The position numbers and the translations under genes are program-made. The notes under the pieces are model-generated. The model made no database searches, was not told where the DNA came from, and saw only the letters and a list, made by a program, of their open reading frames with translations. Of a DNA stretch of 64,000 bases, positions 10,558 through 22,600 are shown one piece after another. Origin of the DNA: Juglans regia (lineage: Eukaryota; Streptophyta; Magnoliopsida; Fagales; Juglandaceae); the NCBI RefSeq assembly GCF_001411555.2, contig NC_049912.1:2869001-2933000 (forward strand), in the 5' to 3' direction. How positions within the stretch are numbered: position 1 is the stretch's first letter; each line of letters starts with the position of its first letter.

Positions 10558-13310
10558 TTAATCTCTTCTTAAACCCCTACTTGTTCCAGCTGATTTCTTA
10601 CCAGTATACCTCTGTCACAAAATGAAACATATTGCAAAGAACAAACATATAAGGGACGAATGGCTTAAAAGGACAGGCCACCAGAAAAAGGGGGGGAGGG
10701 AGTGATACAGAACAAGTTAACTCACCTGTTTTCCGATATCAAATGGGACGTATTTGTACTTGATCATGTGTAGGATTTGTCGCTTCATTGTGAGCAAAAA
10801 TAGTACAATCCAGTAGCAAAGCAATATTGGCCAGAACACAGGCACATCCAATACAGGAAAGAAGGTCAGGACAAATGCAACAAGAAATGCCTTTGTAATA
10901 GAATACCTGAAATAATTGACCAGGAGGAAGCTAATTGAAAATCCAAACTGCTCTTAAAGAATGATGTGAGTAAAACAATGATGTGTGTGGGACGTAAACA
11001 AAGTATGGAAATGTAAATCAGGGAAGTTTTCCGGTCGCCGTATTGAAGAATGAAACTTGAATATGAAAATTAACCATGACTAACATATCAAAAGCCTAAA
11101 CTAGCTCACCAGATTGACAAATCACCATTAAAGCCACAAAACTAGGAAATTCGCTTACAACACTTGTAGAACTAAAACATTATTGTATATAAGGTATAAA
11201 ACAAGTATCGAAATATAAAAACATACTTTTCACTTACCAAATTGTTAACATACATGGAGGAATGAAATTTAAATACAAAAAACTAATTGCCAGCATATCA
11301 AAAGGCACTAAACTAAGTCACTAGATTGACAACATCAAAGCCATGCAACTCAACTTCTAATCTTAAAATTACGAAAGCAGCACAAGAAAAAAATTGTAGC
11401 ACAAGGTTCTACCAGGGGAATTCTTTTTTTGATGACATGAAACATCATTAAGGTGGGACCCTTTAGACCCACACTAGGGGGGCAAACCATACCTGCTGAA
11501 ACTGTGTATCATTTAATCTTGAGGGAACCTTGAGTGTACATCTTATCCCAAGCTATCCTTTAACCACTAGGCTACACCCTGATGAGTATTACTGGAGGAA
11601 TTAATTTTCTATGATATAGTATTGGAAAGAACGTGTAACGATCCAAGGAAGACCCAAACCGCATCTAGGCCCATACTAAAAAAAGATTAGTTAAGGTTAC
11701 AACTGGTGCCCCTTTGAATCATTACAAAGGACTTAAACTTCTCCCTCCCAAGCAATGTTCCTATTCGCCACCCTACTATACACAATTACACAATTCAGGG
11801 TATTACAATCTTCCCCCCTTTAATTCCTGACTTCCTCTACGGACCATTCCATCATAGGTGACATAGCTCAAGTCCCACACTCCTTGTTGGATTTGGCTAA
11901 GATACCATTTGTAACAACCCAATTGAAACAACCCAAGGAAGGCCCAAGACACCTCTGGGCACATAAACCAAAATGAGTAGTCAAGTTCACAATTGAAGCC
12001 CCTTGAAATTGTTATAAAGGGCATGAACTTCTCCCTCCCAAGCAACGTGGGATCATATTCCCCACCTTCCTATACACAACCACATAATCCTGAGTATTAC
12101 AAAACATATTAGAACAGAAAAACACAATTTGAAGACATGAACATAAAAAAAATCAGTCACAACAAGGTAGTACAGGCAAAACAAAACTTTACACACGTTG
12201 AGTTAAAAAATATAACCACCAAAAGCATCAGCCTGTTACTTTACAATTGATATGCAGTAAAGGTGACCACTGCAATGTTCAAGGGTAAAATATACGGGCC
12301 AACCATGTCCTGGCTAACATGGTTAACTCTTTGCTAAACTGCAGTATTGTTGGCGAAATAGTAATGCTTCTGCAAGGGAACCTCCATTAGCCAACTCGCT
12401 AAAATGCAGTTTACAATTTGTGAAAGTAAGCAAAGCACACTCTTGCTCGGAAGTTGGAAATAATAAAGTTTAACAAAAAATAAGTAAAATGCCTTCTAGT
12501 TATGTTACAACTAGAATTTGAAGTTCAAAATGAAAAGGCTAACGTATAAGCCTGCATTAAAATACTAACATTCAACCATCTATAAACTTCTCCCACTAAA
12601 AGAGAAAATAAAATCATACAAGGTAAGAGAACGGAATGTAGAAAAGTATTGAAACATGATGGTTTACATAATACAGGAGATCATCCCTCCAATATGAACT
12701 AATGACGACAACGACTACCAACCCAACAAATAAAACAATGCTCAAGCTCAAGCGGGCCTATAAATTGCTTCTCCTGATGCATTTCTTAAAACAAAAGGTG
12801 AATATCCAGCCTTAAACCAATCAAACTAGAAACAGTGCAGTTACTAAACTACCAAAACATGGTACTGCCTCAGGAAAATAGAGTTTGAAAAAAACATTAT
12901 CAACGGGTGAATTTGCAGAACCTTAGAGGCTAAGAAAACTGATAAAAGTGAGGAATAAATTACCAGAAGTTGAATTCTGGAAGGCGGCGCATGAAAGGTT
13001 TAAATTCATCAGAACCTTTTGTTGGCAGAGAAGCCCCATCCAAAGCCTGGAGCTCTGGATCAATCTTTGGTGACAAAAAACCAATCAAGAGATTCAAGAC
13101 ATAGATCCCCACACCATAGGAAATAACATAAAACCCTTTTACAGAGTAAACACGCAAAACGTAAACCATTGCCACTGCAAGTGTTCCTAGCCACCTCTGA
13201 AGCGGGTGAGGTGTCGATCGGTCCAGAAAGTACTGAAAAGTCCTCGAAAAATCACTTCTCCACTTGGCAAAAGGCGCAGCAGCGGTCATATCACTTCCCC
13301 CTCCCTCCAT
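10558..13310 (-). CDS. RER1: RER1 family Golgi-to-ER retrieval receptor
   Basis: Three coding exons on the minus strand, 13310-12964, 10906-10726 and 10611-10558, join in frame to 193 residues, the usual RER1 length. The protein starts [20 protein letters not shown] and contains the family blocks [27 protein letters not shown] and [16 protein letters not shown]. The second exon gives [20 protein letters not shown] followed by [14 protein letters not shown]. Four hydrophobic segments are visible. RER1 sits in cis-Golgi membranes and returns escaped ER membrane proteins in COPI vesicles; the basic C-terminus ([14 protein letters not shown]) fits that role. An upstream in-frame ATG at 13355 lies before a good acceptor at 13341, so 13310 is the better start. 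The 2-kb first coding intron carries a SINE and a complete TRIM. A 5' UTR intron (13920-13341) is likely. Confidence 0.95.
11423..11590 (-). mobile_element. tRNA-derived SINE in RER1 intron
   Basis: The minus strand reads CAGGGTGTAGCCTAGTGG near the start, containing an A-box-like GTAGCCTAGTGG. A degenerate B box (GGTTCCCTCAAG) follows ~45 bases on, and the unit ends in AAAAAAAG. The flanks ACCAGGGGAATT and ACTGGAGGAATT match at 9 of 12 positions and look like an aged TSD. The family differs from the 9.6-kb SINE. Confidence 0.65.
11634..12101 (-). mobile_element. Complete TRIM retrotransposon in RER1 intron
   Basis: Two diverged direct repeats, 11634-11807 and 11910-12101, both begin TGTAAC and end TTACA on the plus strand. 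They share long stretches such as acttctccctcccaagcaa. They bracket only 102 bp. Read on the minus strand, the internal segment starts two bases after the upstream LTR with TGGTATCTTAGCC, close to the primer-binding site for initiator Met-tRNA used by plant LTR elements. It ends with the polypurine tract AAAAGGGGGGAAGA directly before the downstream LTR. There is no coding capacity. This is the full structural kit of a terminal-repeat retrotransposon in miniature. The flanking 5-mers (GAACG, AAACA) are not a clean TSD, so the insertion is probably old. Confidence 0.88.
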
Positions 13311-14095
13311 GAAAAGCTGAGTTGTAATTGTACAGCTTAACTGTAGAAAACCCATAAATAAGTAAATACATCCATATAATACCTTATATCACTCTGAAAT
13401 TACATGTCATAAGAGAATTAGAATAAAATATAACTAAACCAGTAAGACAATAAATTTTTATTTCAGAGCCTGGGCCTGAGACATACACCCTTTTCGGATC
13501 AATCAAGTTTTTCAAATCTCTATTCAGCATTATAGTAATAGGGAGCAGACCACTCAAACTTTTATTCTTCTTTCCTTTCCTCCGTTCACAGCGCTTTACA
13601 AAGAGGTAAATTAGGGAAAAAAAAAAGTTCTGAGCCAATTCATGGCCGGCTCGGTTATTCGATTCACAAGTGTAATGAGCCAAAAAATTCCAACCCTAAT
13701 GCACAAACACGGTTGTAGAAGGAATTCCTTCTCAAGCACCTTATTTCTTTCCTCTCAAGTTTTTCCAGCAACCAGACAGGAGAATTTGAAAGAAATACGA
13801 TAGAAAATACTAACATTAAAGCATCATCGAGGTTCCTGAGCGAACTAGGTTTTGTAACGAGGTAATCAAGAAAAGAACAGCAAAAAATTATGAATAAGAA
13901 GACATAAACCAGAAAATTACCGGGAGATCTGAGGGACTGTAAGCCGAAGGAGGAAGATATTGAAAATTACAATTTAAACCATTCAGTGAGCGATCTCTGA
14001 GCTTCTCCTCGTTGAGAATGGAATATGACACAGGAGATTCGAGGCTTTGAACTTTGGAAGAGCATAGCTGTAACTGCACCATCGATATAAATTTA
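13311..14095 (-). other. RER1 5' UTR with probable leader intron
   Basis: On the minus strand a good donor (CCCG followed by GTAATTTTC) occurs at 13920 and a good acceptor (TTTTCTACAG) at 13341, just upstream of the RER1 ATG. A non-coding first exon of about 160 bases upstream of 13920 is therefore likely. Short frames in this stretch are untranslated leader or intron. Confidence 0.5.
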
Positions 14096-14129
14096 TGGAA
14101 AAAACTATTTTATCTGCCAAGTTGCACTA

Positions 14130-14475
14130 CCGTTCGGAAAATATTTATTTATTTTTTATTTAATGATTAAAGAAGTAATTTTAAGTATATTGATATATTT
14201 TTTTATTTTTTAAAAATATTTAAATATATTAAAAAATATGAATAAAAAAATTTTAAAAAAAAGTTGCAAACACAACTAACGATCAAAGTGAGCGCCCTAT
14301 AAAGTCGGGCTACTCTGCTGTCCAGAGTAGCCTATTCAAGTTAACCGATTATTACTTTTTGAGTTTTTTTTTCACATTTTTTTAATATATTTAAATATTT
14401 AAAAATATATATATATCAATATACTTAAAATTACTTTCTTAATCACTAAGTAAAAAAACAAAAAAACGAATTTTC
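14130..14475. mobile_element. Foldback element with long AT-rich arms and central hairpin
   Basis: Left arm (~14138-14240) and right arm (~14365-14460) are inversely complementary: taatgattaaagaagtaatt, then aagtatattgatata, faces tatatcaatatacttaaaat, then tactttcttaatcactaag. Between the arms lies a perfect 10-bp hairpin, GGCTACTCTG, loop CTGTC, CAGAGTAGCC, at 14308-14332. An arm of the same family appears alone near 62.7-62.83 kb. Non-coding. Confidence 0.65.
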
Positions 14476-15830
14476 TTGTCAAGCAATCAAATTGAGCGAT
14501 ACAACTTGAGAGACAAAGTAGTTTTTTCCAAATTTATAATGGTGAGGCACTTTTATAATTTTTAATTTTAAAATGGATTTTCTCTATAAATATTTAATAT
14601 TTTATCAAAATAAAAACAAATCCCTCTATAAATATTTGATATCTTATCAAAATAAAAATAAAAAATCCATTCAAAATAAAATGGAAAATTTTTTGTTGAT
14701 AAAAACATTTAACTTCTTATTGTGTTATGTTAAATTGTAAATCTTTATTATTATAAAGTGGATCTAACATATCATAATTAATCTTAGTATTTTTCTTAGA
14801 TTTTTTTTAGAACCTAGCACTTCTCAAAACAATATTATCAAATATCAGTTGTGGGACTATTTCTAATAAATATTAGCCGTATCAACACGATTAGTCATGA
14901 AAATTTTGAATCGATTATTTCAATATTAATAAAAAGTGTTAAAATTCATATATAATGCAAATCAAGTATTTTATATAATGTCCAAAAAAGTATAAAATAT
15001 AAATTGATTGATCATTTTTAATAAAAATATTATATGAACCTAAATAGTTTCACTAAATACATAATTTATGTGTTTAATCTCAATTATCAACATTTTTTTA
15101 CCTCATATAGAAAAAGATAGAGACCATAAAATTATAAGCACGTGACAAATGTAGTATGTTATGCACGACCACAAATTTATAGAAAATACTTATTCATCTC
15201 ATTTTTTTCAAGTAAAAAAATAAAAAACTATATGTTTTATCTTTCAATTTTTTTGTTATTCTTATCGAATACAATGATGAAAAATTAATATATGTTTAGT
15301 TCTATCATAGTTTTCTTTGTTAAAAAAAAAAAAAAAACTCAATTGTTAGACAACATAAAAATAAATACAATTTTGAATCGATTCAAATCGGTCTAAATCA
15401 GTCGATTGAGGTGGTTCAGTAAACGATTTAAAAAAATACACTAAAATCAATTTGGTTTCTTAGTGATTCAATCTGAATTGGCCTACATCGAACTGTTTTT
15501 TCGAATATTGATTAAACACAACTTGTGAATCCAATGAAATAGGAATCTCTATCTCTCAAGTATCTCTATCTCTCAAGTATAACTTCGCACAAAGCTGCAA
15601 ACCATCCAAAATAACTCTTGCCTCCCTCATGGTAGTAGTACCTTCACTATAAACTATAATATGAGTAAAGCTAGCTACAAAGTTCTTTTAGCATCTCTAA
15701 TCACTCCATCCACTCCACAAATCCCTCTTTCTCAAAACAACTTCCATGGTCACAATCCTCTGCTTAGTACATTTTCAATTTGAGTCTTTCATCCATTTTA
15801 CTCTAGACATTTGAATTTTTCCTTGTTTTA
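14476..15830. other. AT-rich intergenic region, no gene seen
   Basis: AT-rich, with only short frames. A ~45-bp direct repeat around 14580-14665 (ctctataaatatttgatatcttatcaaaataaaaa-like, two diverged copies) is the only structure noted. Confidence 0.5.
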
Positions 15831-15959
15831 GGCCTAGTTTGGGTGTCAAGGTATTCTATCATTATTTTATTTTTTATCTTTTTACTATTATTCACAGAAT
15901 ACTTCAAAATACCTCACTATCCAAATACACACGGTTTTATATTAGCCTAAGGCCAATAC

Positions 15960-16148
15960 TAATAGAAGAGTGTTACAGCTACAAAAAGATTATACAAAAA
16001 TGAACTTACAAACTGACGTGGTTTCATGCAATCTGTCAAATCTATTTTACAATAAAAATAGATTTACAATCTAACAAATCATAGCAAGTCACGTCAGTTT
16101 GTGTGATTATTTTTATGTAATTATTTTGTGATTAAAGTATTTCTCATA
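15960..16148. mobile_element. Palindromic MITE, family P copy
   Basis: The left end GTTACAGCTACAAAAAGATT leads to ACTTACAAACTGACGTGG. The reverse complement of the right end reads GAGAAATACTTTAATCACAA and leads to CACACAAACTGACGTGAC. The element is close to a full palindrome and non-coding. Confidence 0.65.
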
Positions 16149-17083
16149 TTAATAATCTCCACGTATAAACAAGACCCACTTCTTCCAACATTGAGGTAAC
16201 ATTAATCTAAACGCCAAAAAATCAACAAATTACCTCCAAACAGGAGATCAAGCTAATTCACGGGAACAAAGTATATGATCTAAGGATGTCACATCTTGGA
16301 CCATGCAGCAAACACATTCTGAGACTAGCTGGGTTTTAGCCTATTCATGTATTCTTCTATTAAAAGGCTTAAAAAAAAAACCCTTACCATATAAAGACAG
16401 AAGTTCTGGTAGGCACAAAGTCTACCCCCACACCCATCTACTCCAATTCAATCGTTATGGTAGAGTGGTATGTATTAAAATATAAAATTAATAATAAAAT
16501 ATATATATATCTTTTTATTAGAGTAGAAGTCTTGAATTTAAATTCTAACTTTATATTTTATTTTATTTAATTAAATATTTCACGTATTGAATTATTCATT
16601 AAGAGAGAGTCTGATTCATACGTGAGAGAATGTATTAATATATAAAATAAATAATAAAATCTTTCTACTCCTATCAATTTAAAATTTTAAAATAAATATT
16701 AATTTCACGTGATAAAGTGTCACTGTTAACTTTGAGATCAACATTTCAATGATCTCTTCCCCCTACTAGTTCAGGGCCTTGTTTGTTTTGGAAAAACATC
16801 TAATCTAATCTAATCTAATCTAATCTAATCTAATCATTACAACTTTCTTAACTTTTAATATAAAATAAAATAAATAATTCAATTTTTTCAAATCTTAAAA
16901 TAAAAATAATATTAAAAAATATACTTTAACAATATTTTATTTAATTTTTTAATTTTAATCTCATCTCATCTCATCTCATTTCTATAATCAAATTATACTG
17001 GAATTAAACAATGACACTTGAGAATGGTACCAGAAAGAGTAAATTCTCACATTTATAATGGAATCGTGTAAAAGTTGTAAAAG

Positions 17084-17120
<37 letters not shown>

Positions 17121-17324
17121 TTCAAAAGGAAAAGGTTGCATAGAGACATCCAGAATATTACGACTGGTGTTGTAATGACTCAAATGATGGCTGTTTTGGC
17201 ATTATCCTACACGGATGCTTGGCAAGAAAAGGGTTCTAAATCGACGACTAGTATTTAGAAATTCTGGACGCTTGGCTTGTCCTTACCGGACCACGTACCG
17301 CTTTTATGACACGCTTCCTCTTAA
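16149..17324. other. Intergenic region with repeats
   Basis: Contains a pentamer array (TAATC)n at 16800-16835, with a degenerate family M MITE body continuing to ~16990 and ending in a (TCATC)n run. A TA microsatellite lies at 17086-17118. No gene recognised. Confidence 0.5.
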
Positions 17325-18064
17325 TAGCACTCTCATTAGAATAGTTAAATTAAAGTATGAGAAAATATACTTACAACCGTGAATTGCGTAACCGTCGCGT
17401 AATCACTTTGAAAAAAATGAATAAAACATGAGACCCACATGAAAAAAATTAATTTTTTAATAGTGGACTCCACTCTTTTTCAAAGCGATTACGCGGCGAT
17501 TACGCACTTTACGATTGTATGTAGAATTACTCTTAAAGTATATTTTTTATAAATGTAAAATGAATTTAACTTTTAGCTATTTCATTTATATAAATCTCCA
17601 TATTGGAATAGCCATTTTTTCATTATATGACAATAAAATAATATAAGATAAATTTAATTTTAATTATTCACATCAAATTCCCAAATTGAATTATCTATTT
17701 ATTCATTATATAGTAATGAGTAATTAATAATTTTGAAAATTTTTTAATTTTTTTAATTATGAATTTATTTTATTTTATCATATTTTACTATTTATAATAT
17801 TATATATTAATTTGTAATTGTATTCTAATTATATTTTTTCAATTGTCATTTAAAATGAAGAGAGAAATAATTAATATTAAAAGGAGAGAGAAATAAATAA
17901 TATAAAAATGATTTGATGAATGAATAGTGTGTTCTAAATTTAGAAATTAGTTTAGATATTACTGTAGCTATATTCCAAATATTTGGAATATAGCTAATTC
18001 AATGTGAGCAATTTATCCACATAATATCTAAATTCTCATTGGATTTAGCTTTATGGATTAGCTC
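17325..18064 (+). mobile_element. Tourist-like MITE, first member of a tandem dimer
   Basis: It starts TAGCACTCTCATTAGAATAG after a TAA at 17322-17324. Apart from the nested insertion its body is nearly identical to the following unit: shared runs include tgaatttaacttttagctat and caataaaataatataagat. It ends GGATTAGCTC, immediately followed by the TAA at 18065-18067 that also starts the next copy. It is interrupted by a 174-bp Mutator-like MITE. Confidence 0.8.
17359..17532. mobile_element. Mutator-like MITE with 9-bp TSD, nested
   Basis: A perfect 9-bp repeat, TTAAAGTAT, flanks it (17350-17358 and 17533-17541), the length expected for Mutator-type insertions. Its inverted ends are long: left GAGAAAATATACTTACAACC, then GTGAATTGCGTAACCG; right, reverse-complemented, GAGTAATTCTACATACAATC, then GTAAAGTGCGTAATCG. 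Removing it restores the host MITE sequence. Related but decayed units lie near 46.96-47.07 and 50.2-50.7 kb. Confidence 0.85.
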
Positions 18065-18067
18065 TAA

Positions 18068-18626
18068 GAGCACTCTCATTGGAATAGCTAAATTAAAGTA
18101 CATTTTTGATGAATATAAGATGAATTTAACTTTTAGCTATTCCATTTATATAAATCTCCACATTAGAATAGCTATTTTTTCATTATATGACAATAAAATA
18201 ATATAAGATGAATTTAATTTTAACTATTCACATCAAATCTCCAAATTGAATTATCCATTTATTCATTATATAGTAATGAGTAATTAATAATTTTGAAAAT
18301 TTTTTAATTTTTTTAATTATAAATTTATTTTATTTTATCATATTTTACTATTCATAATATTATATATTAATTTGTAATTGTATTCTAATTATATTTTTTT
18401 AATTGTCATTAAAATGGAGAGAGAAATAATTAATATTAAAAGGAGAGAGAAAGAAATAATATAAAAAGAATTTGATGAATTAATAGTGTGTTCCAAATTT
18501 AGAAATTAGTTTGGATATTACTGTAGCTGGTATTTGGAATATAGCTAATTCAATGTGAGCAATTTATTGACCTAATAGCTAAATTCTCATTGGATTTAAC
18601 TTTTAGCTAATCCAACGAGAATGCTC
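18068..18626 (+). mobile_element. Tourist-like MITE, second member of a tandem dimer
   Basis: The element is 559 bp, flanked by TAA on both sides (18065-18067 and 18627-18629). Left end GAGCACTCTCATTGGAATAG; reverse-complemented right end GAGCATTCTCGTTGGATTAG. It has the same orientation as the preceding copy and shares the central TAA with it. Non-coding. Confidence 0.85.
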
Positions 18627-18826
18627 TAAGGGGGTTACCATTTGGATAGCGAATCAAGCTCTGACACATATCCGCACACACAGCCGTTCAGATTATCTCC
18701 ACTCGGATCGGACGACTGTTATGGACTTATGACTGACCGTTGTGTGTTGACGGGGAGAAATGACAGCGCTGTCTTCTCTCCTCCGTCCCTTAATAAGTAA
18801 GCTCAGTGCTCCCATTATACGTATAA

Positions 18827-18840
18827 ACTATATATATAAG
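18827..18840 (+). promoter_or_regulatory. Candidate TATA box of pyrophosphatase gene
   Basis: The sequence actatatatataag lies ~790 bp upstream of the pyrophosphatase ATG. It is followed by a short leader and a possible splice donor (CTGTGAGTGC) near 18903. This fits a 5' UTR interrupted by an intron. Inference only. Confidence 0.35.
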
Positions 18841-19627
18841 CTTGCCATTTTCACCCATAAACCAAAGCTTTGGGTTTACGATTTTTCAGTGGCTATCTGT
18901 GACTGTGAGTGCTCCTTATCCCTTTCTAGATGCCATATAGAACTCTTCTATTTTCTTGTGTTTTTGAACTTATTCGATTCTTTTCTTTATTTCTGGTTAG
19001 TGTATTTTAGCTGTATGTGTTTTGCTTGATTTGGGAGAGCAATTTTTGGTGGGTTACCCATTGATGAACAGCCTTTTAAAGAGACTGAATCTGAACGTAA
19101 TTTACTGTACCAGTCCATTTCGGTAATGGGGTTTCTTTCTATTTTCTATATCCGTATATTTTATGGTTTGCATGAGCTTTTGTTCTACTAATCGGATCGT
19201 TTGAGAAGTAATTGTTATCGAAAAGATTCTGGGTTCGTTTTTTTTTCCTTAAGTTGTGTTTATTGCGGCTGTTTTCTTTATTGTTTGGCTTGGATATGAA
19301 ACTCCCTTCGGATGTTTAATCTACGGAAAGTATGTTTAACAGATCGTGAAGTTGGTTAATCTGCTGTGCAAGATTACTCTTGCGTTTGGGTGTGTGTGCA
19401 TGCTCGTTTCGTACAGTTTTAATTTGTTGTAAGTCGTTATTTTACTCTGCTTTGTTCAACTTGTTCTTGTAGTTTGTTTTGTGTGATTTGTCCCTTATTT
19501 TTTGAAGTGAGTTCTTCCTTGTTATGTACTAGTTCTTTTTTTTTCCTGCAATTGTAGATGCTTTTTAGTCCTTTTGCTTGTTTTATTCCCAAGTGAAATA
19601 TATTTATAATGAATTTTGAAGGCAAAT

Positions 19628-22600
19628 ATGGCTAATCATTCTGGAGAAGTGAGTTCGAAAAGTTCGTCAGGATTCCCAACAGTGGTTCTCAATGAGAGAA
19701 TCCTTTCTTCAATGTCTCGAAGATCTGTTGCTGCTCATCCCTGGCATGATTTGGAGATTGGTAAACTTTCGATGCCTCTTTGTCTAATTTTACTTTGTAT
19801 GAATGCTAATGCCAATATGAGAACCATCGGTGGTTCTCGGAGAGATAATCCTTTCTTTAATGATTCGAAGATTTGTTGCTGCTCATTCCTGGCATGACTT
19901 TGGTGCTCAACGAATCGCTCAGATCGAGCACACTTGTAGTAATGTCTTTTTTAGACTCTGAAATACCTCTCATATTGCAATTCTACGTTGGGTAATAATG
20001 CTGGATATCTAATCTATGCAGGACCAGGTGCTCCATCAGTTTTTAACTGTGTAAGCTTTGTTTTCTTAAATCTTCATTTTAGAGAACCTTTGAAAGAAGC
20101 TACGGGGGGGACCCCCTGCTTTTTAACATGAAACCAATAAACCAGAAGAAGATATGTGAACTTTTGAAAGTAAACCAAATAAACAGTGTTATTCACCTAC
20201 GGGGGACCCTGATTTTTAACAAGAGATTCTGAACAGAAGTCTATGGTGACCTTGTTGGATTTAAATTAATCTATCGAAAAAATCTTACTGTCTTCCAAAT
20301 CAAAAAGTTAATTTATGTGGCAGGTCGTTGAAATTGGAAAAGGCAGCAAGGTTAAGTACGAGCTTGACAAGACAAGTGGCCTTATAAAAGTAAGAGTTTC
20401 TTCCTCTTTTGACCTTTCCTTAAGCCGTCTAGTACTTATCCTGTATATTCCTGTTCAGAGGCATTGTCCATTGTAGCAAGCTTGCTTTGTGTTTATTTAG
20501 GTTAGTCTCAAAATACTTGTATGCCTTGACATCTTTAAATTAAGTCTTCAATGCCATGAGAATTCTAGCCTAGCCTAAATCAAGCATGTAAAGATTATGG
20601 TGAAACTCATATAATCCTTATCCATAACAAAGCACTTGAAAGCTAAACCAATAATGCCGCTTTCCCTACACATGAAATCCTGTGCTTGAACAATTGTAGT
20701 TGGATTTCATTATATAGTGCTCTTGCTGTATGCACTTTTATGTTGCTATCATGGTGTTGCTAGGATGTTTTCATGTTATGTGAAATTTTTACGTGCTACT
20801 TGAAGAAGATAACTATAGCATATGAGTTCTTAAAACAGGTTGATCGTGTTCTCTACTCATCGGTTGTTTATCCACACAACTATGGTTTCATTCCACGAAC
20901 CATTTGTGAAGATAGTGATCCAATGGATGTCCTGATACTGATGCAGGTAGAATCCTTTAGACAGATGTGGTGATTGTCACAAAAGAAAAGAAGAATAATA
21001 ACAACATAAGATCTTTTAATTTTGTAACTTAAACATTTTATTCTTGGACTTTCTTCTTGTGTAGGAGCCTGTGCTACCTGGTTCTTTCCTTCGTGCTCGT
21101 GCTATTGGATTAATGCCTATGATTGACCAGGTAAAATTTTTTTTTCCCCTGCTTACCTATGTGACTGAGGGGCTGACCGAGGATGTTACTGGACAAAGTT
21201 TCTCACTTTTGCATTGTGTCGTGAGACTCTATTTTTGGAATGTTTTATTTAGCCCAACATGTTCCATAAACAAATATTTTTTTCATTTTTCTTACGATAT
21301 GACAATAAATCTGGGTTTTTGAAATTTTCCAACAAAACGTCCATCTAGTTGCTTGAGTTATCTAGTTTTGGATTGAATTTGAGGTTCACCCGGTGTTATA
21401 TACATTGGAGCCTTTCATTTTTTTTTTATAGGTAATTAAAGATAATATATTCATAAAAATAGGCATAGCCCAGGTACATAGGAAGTATACATGAAAACAC
21501 GCCTAGCTAGAGGGTACACAATAGAAAGAAGAAGATCATGGACACTACGTCCGTTACAAACTATAGCCCCTGCCCATAGGAACAATGTCTTAAAAAAGAA
21601 AACTTTAAGCTCGTCCCTTGTTCTCTCTTGATCATCAAAACATCTAGCATTTCTCTCCCTCCAAATGCACCAACACAAGCATATTGGTACGAATCTCCAA
21701 ATTGCTGCTACCTGAGAATTTCCGTGTAGTCCTATCCAGTTTGCAAGGAAATCCACCAATCTCCAAGGCATAACCCAAGACAATCCGACTCTCGAGAATA
21801 AATCATCCCATACAGCCTTAGCCACCTCGCAGTGTAAAAGCAGATGATTAACAGACTCTCCATGCTTCTTACACATACAACACCAATCTAGGACAATGAC
21901 CCGTCGTTTCCTCAAATTATCTATATTGAGAATCTTGTCCAAAGACGTTGTCCAGACAAAGAAAGTTGTTTTTGAAGGAGCTTTCGTCTTCCATATACTC
22001 TTCCACGGGAATATAGACAAACCGGAGTTTGTGAACTTTTGATAAAAAGAATTGACCGAGAAGATACCTTTCTTAGAATGATTCCAATGCAACTTGTCTC
22101 CAGTGCCCCCTGGAATACTTGCACGGAATATAAAGCCGCAAAGAACTTCGTAAAAGACTCAAATTCCCAATCATGGGCTGCCCTAATGAAGTCAATATTC
22201 TATTGAGGGGTGCCATTTACTGAAGAATGAAGATAGGCAATCGATGCTTCCTTTACTCTTGCAAGTGCAAAGATGGCAGGAAAGGTATCTCGTAGACAAT
22301 AGTTACCACACCATATATCAAACCAAAAAAGGACATGCGAACCGTCGCCTTCAACAAAATGTTCATGTTCTCGAAAGGTCCCCCAAAGACTCCTAATGTT
22401 TTCCATAAACTCATTCCATATGTGTCTCGTACCTCATTCGAGCACCATCCTCCCCAAGTTTCTCTCTAAACTGAGAATCTATAACCGCCCTCCAAAAGGC
22501 CTCCATTTCATTTTGGTATCTCCACAACCAATTACCCAAGAAAGCTTGATTGAATTTCAGCAAGTGGCGAATCTCCAAACCTCTCCCAGATACTGGGGTA

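Noticed and set aside
13888..14082. 64-residue minus-strand frame upstream of RER1
   Set aside because: Its position and the splice donor at 13920 fit a 5' UTR exon; no conserved domain.
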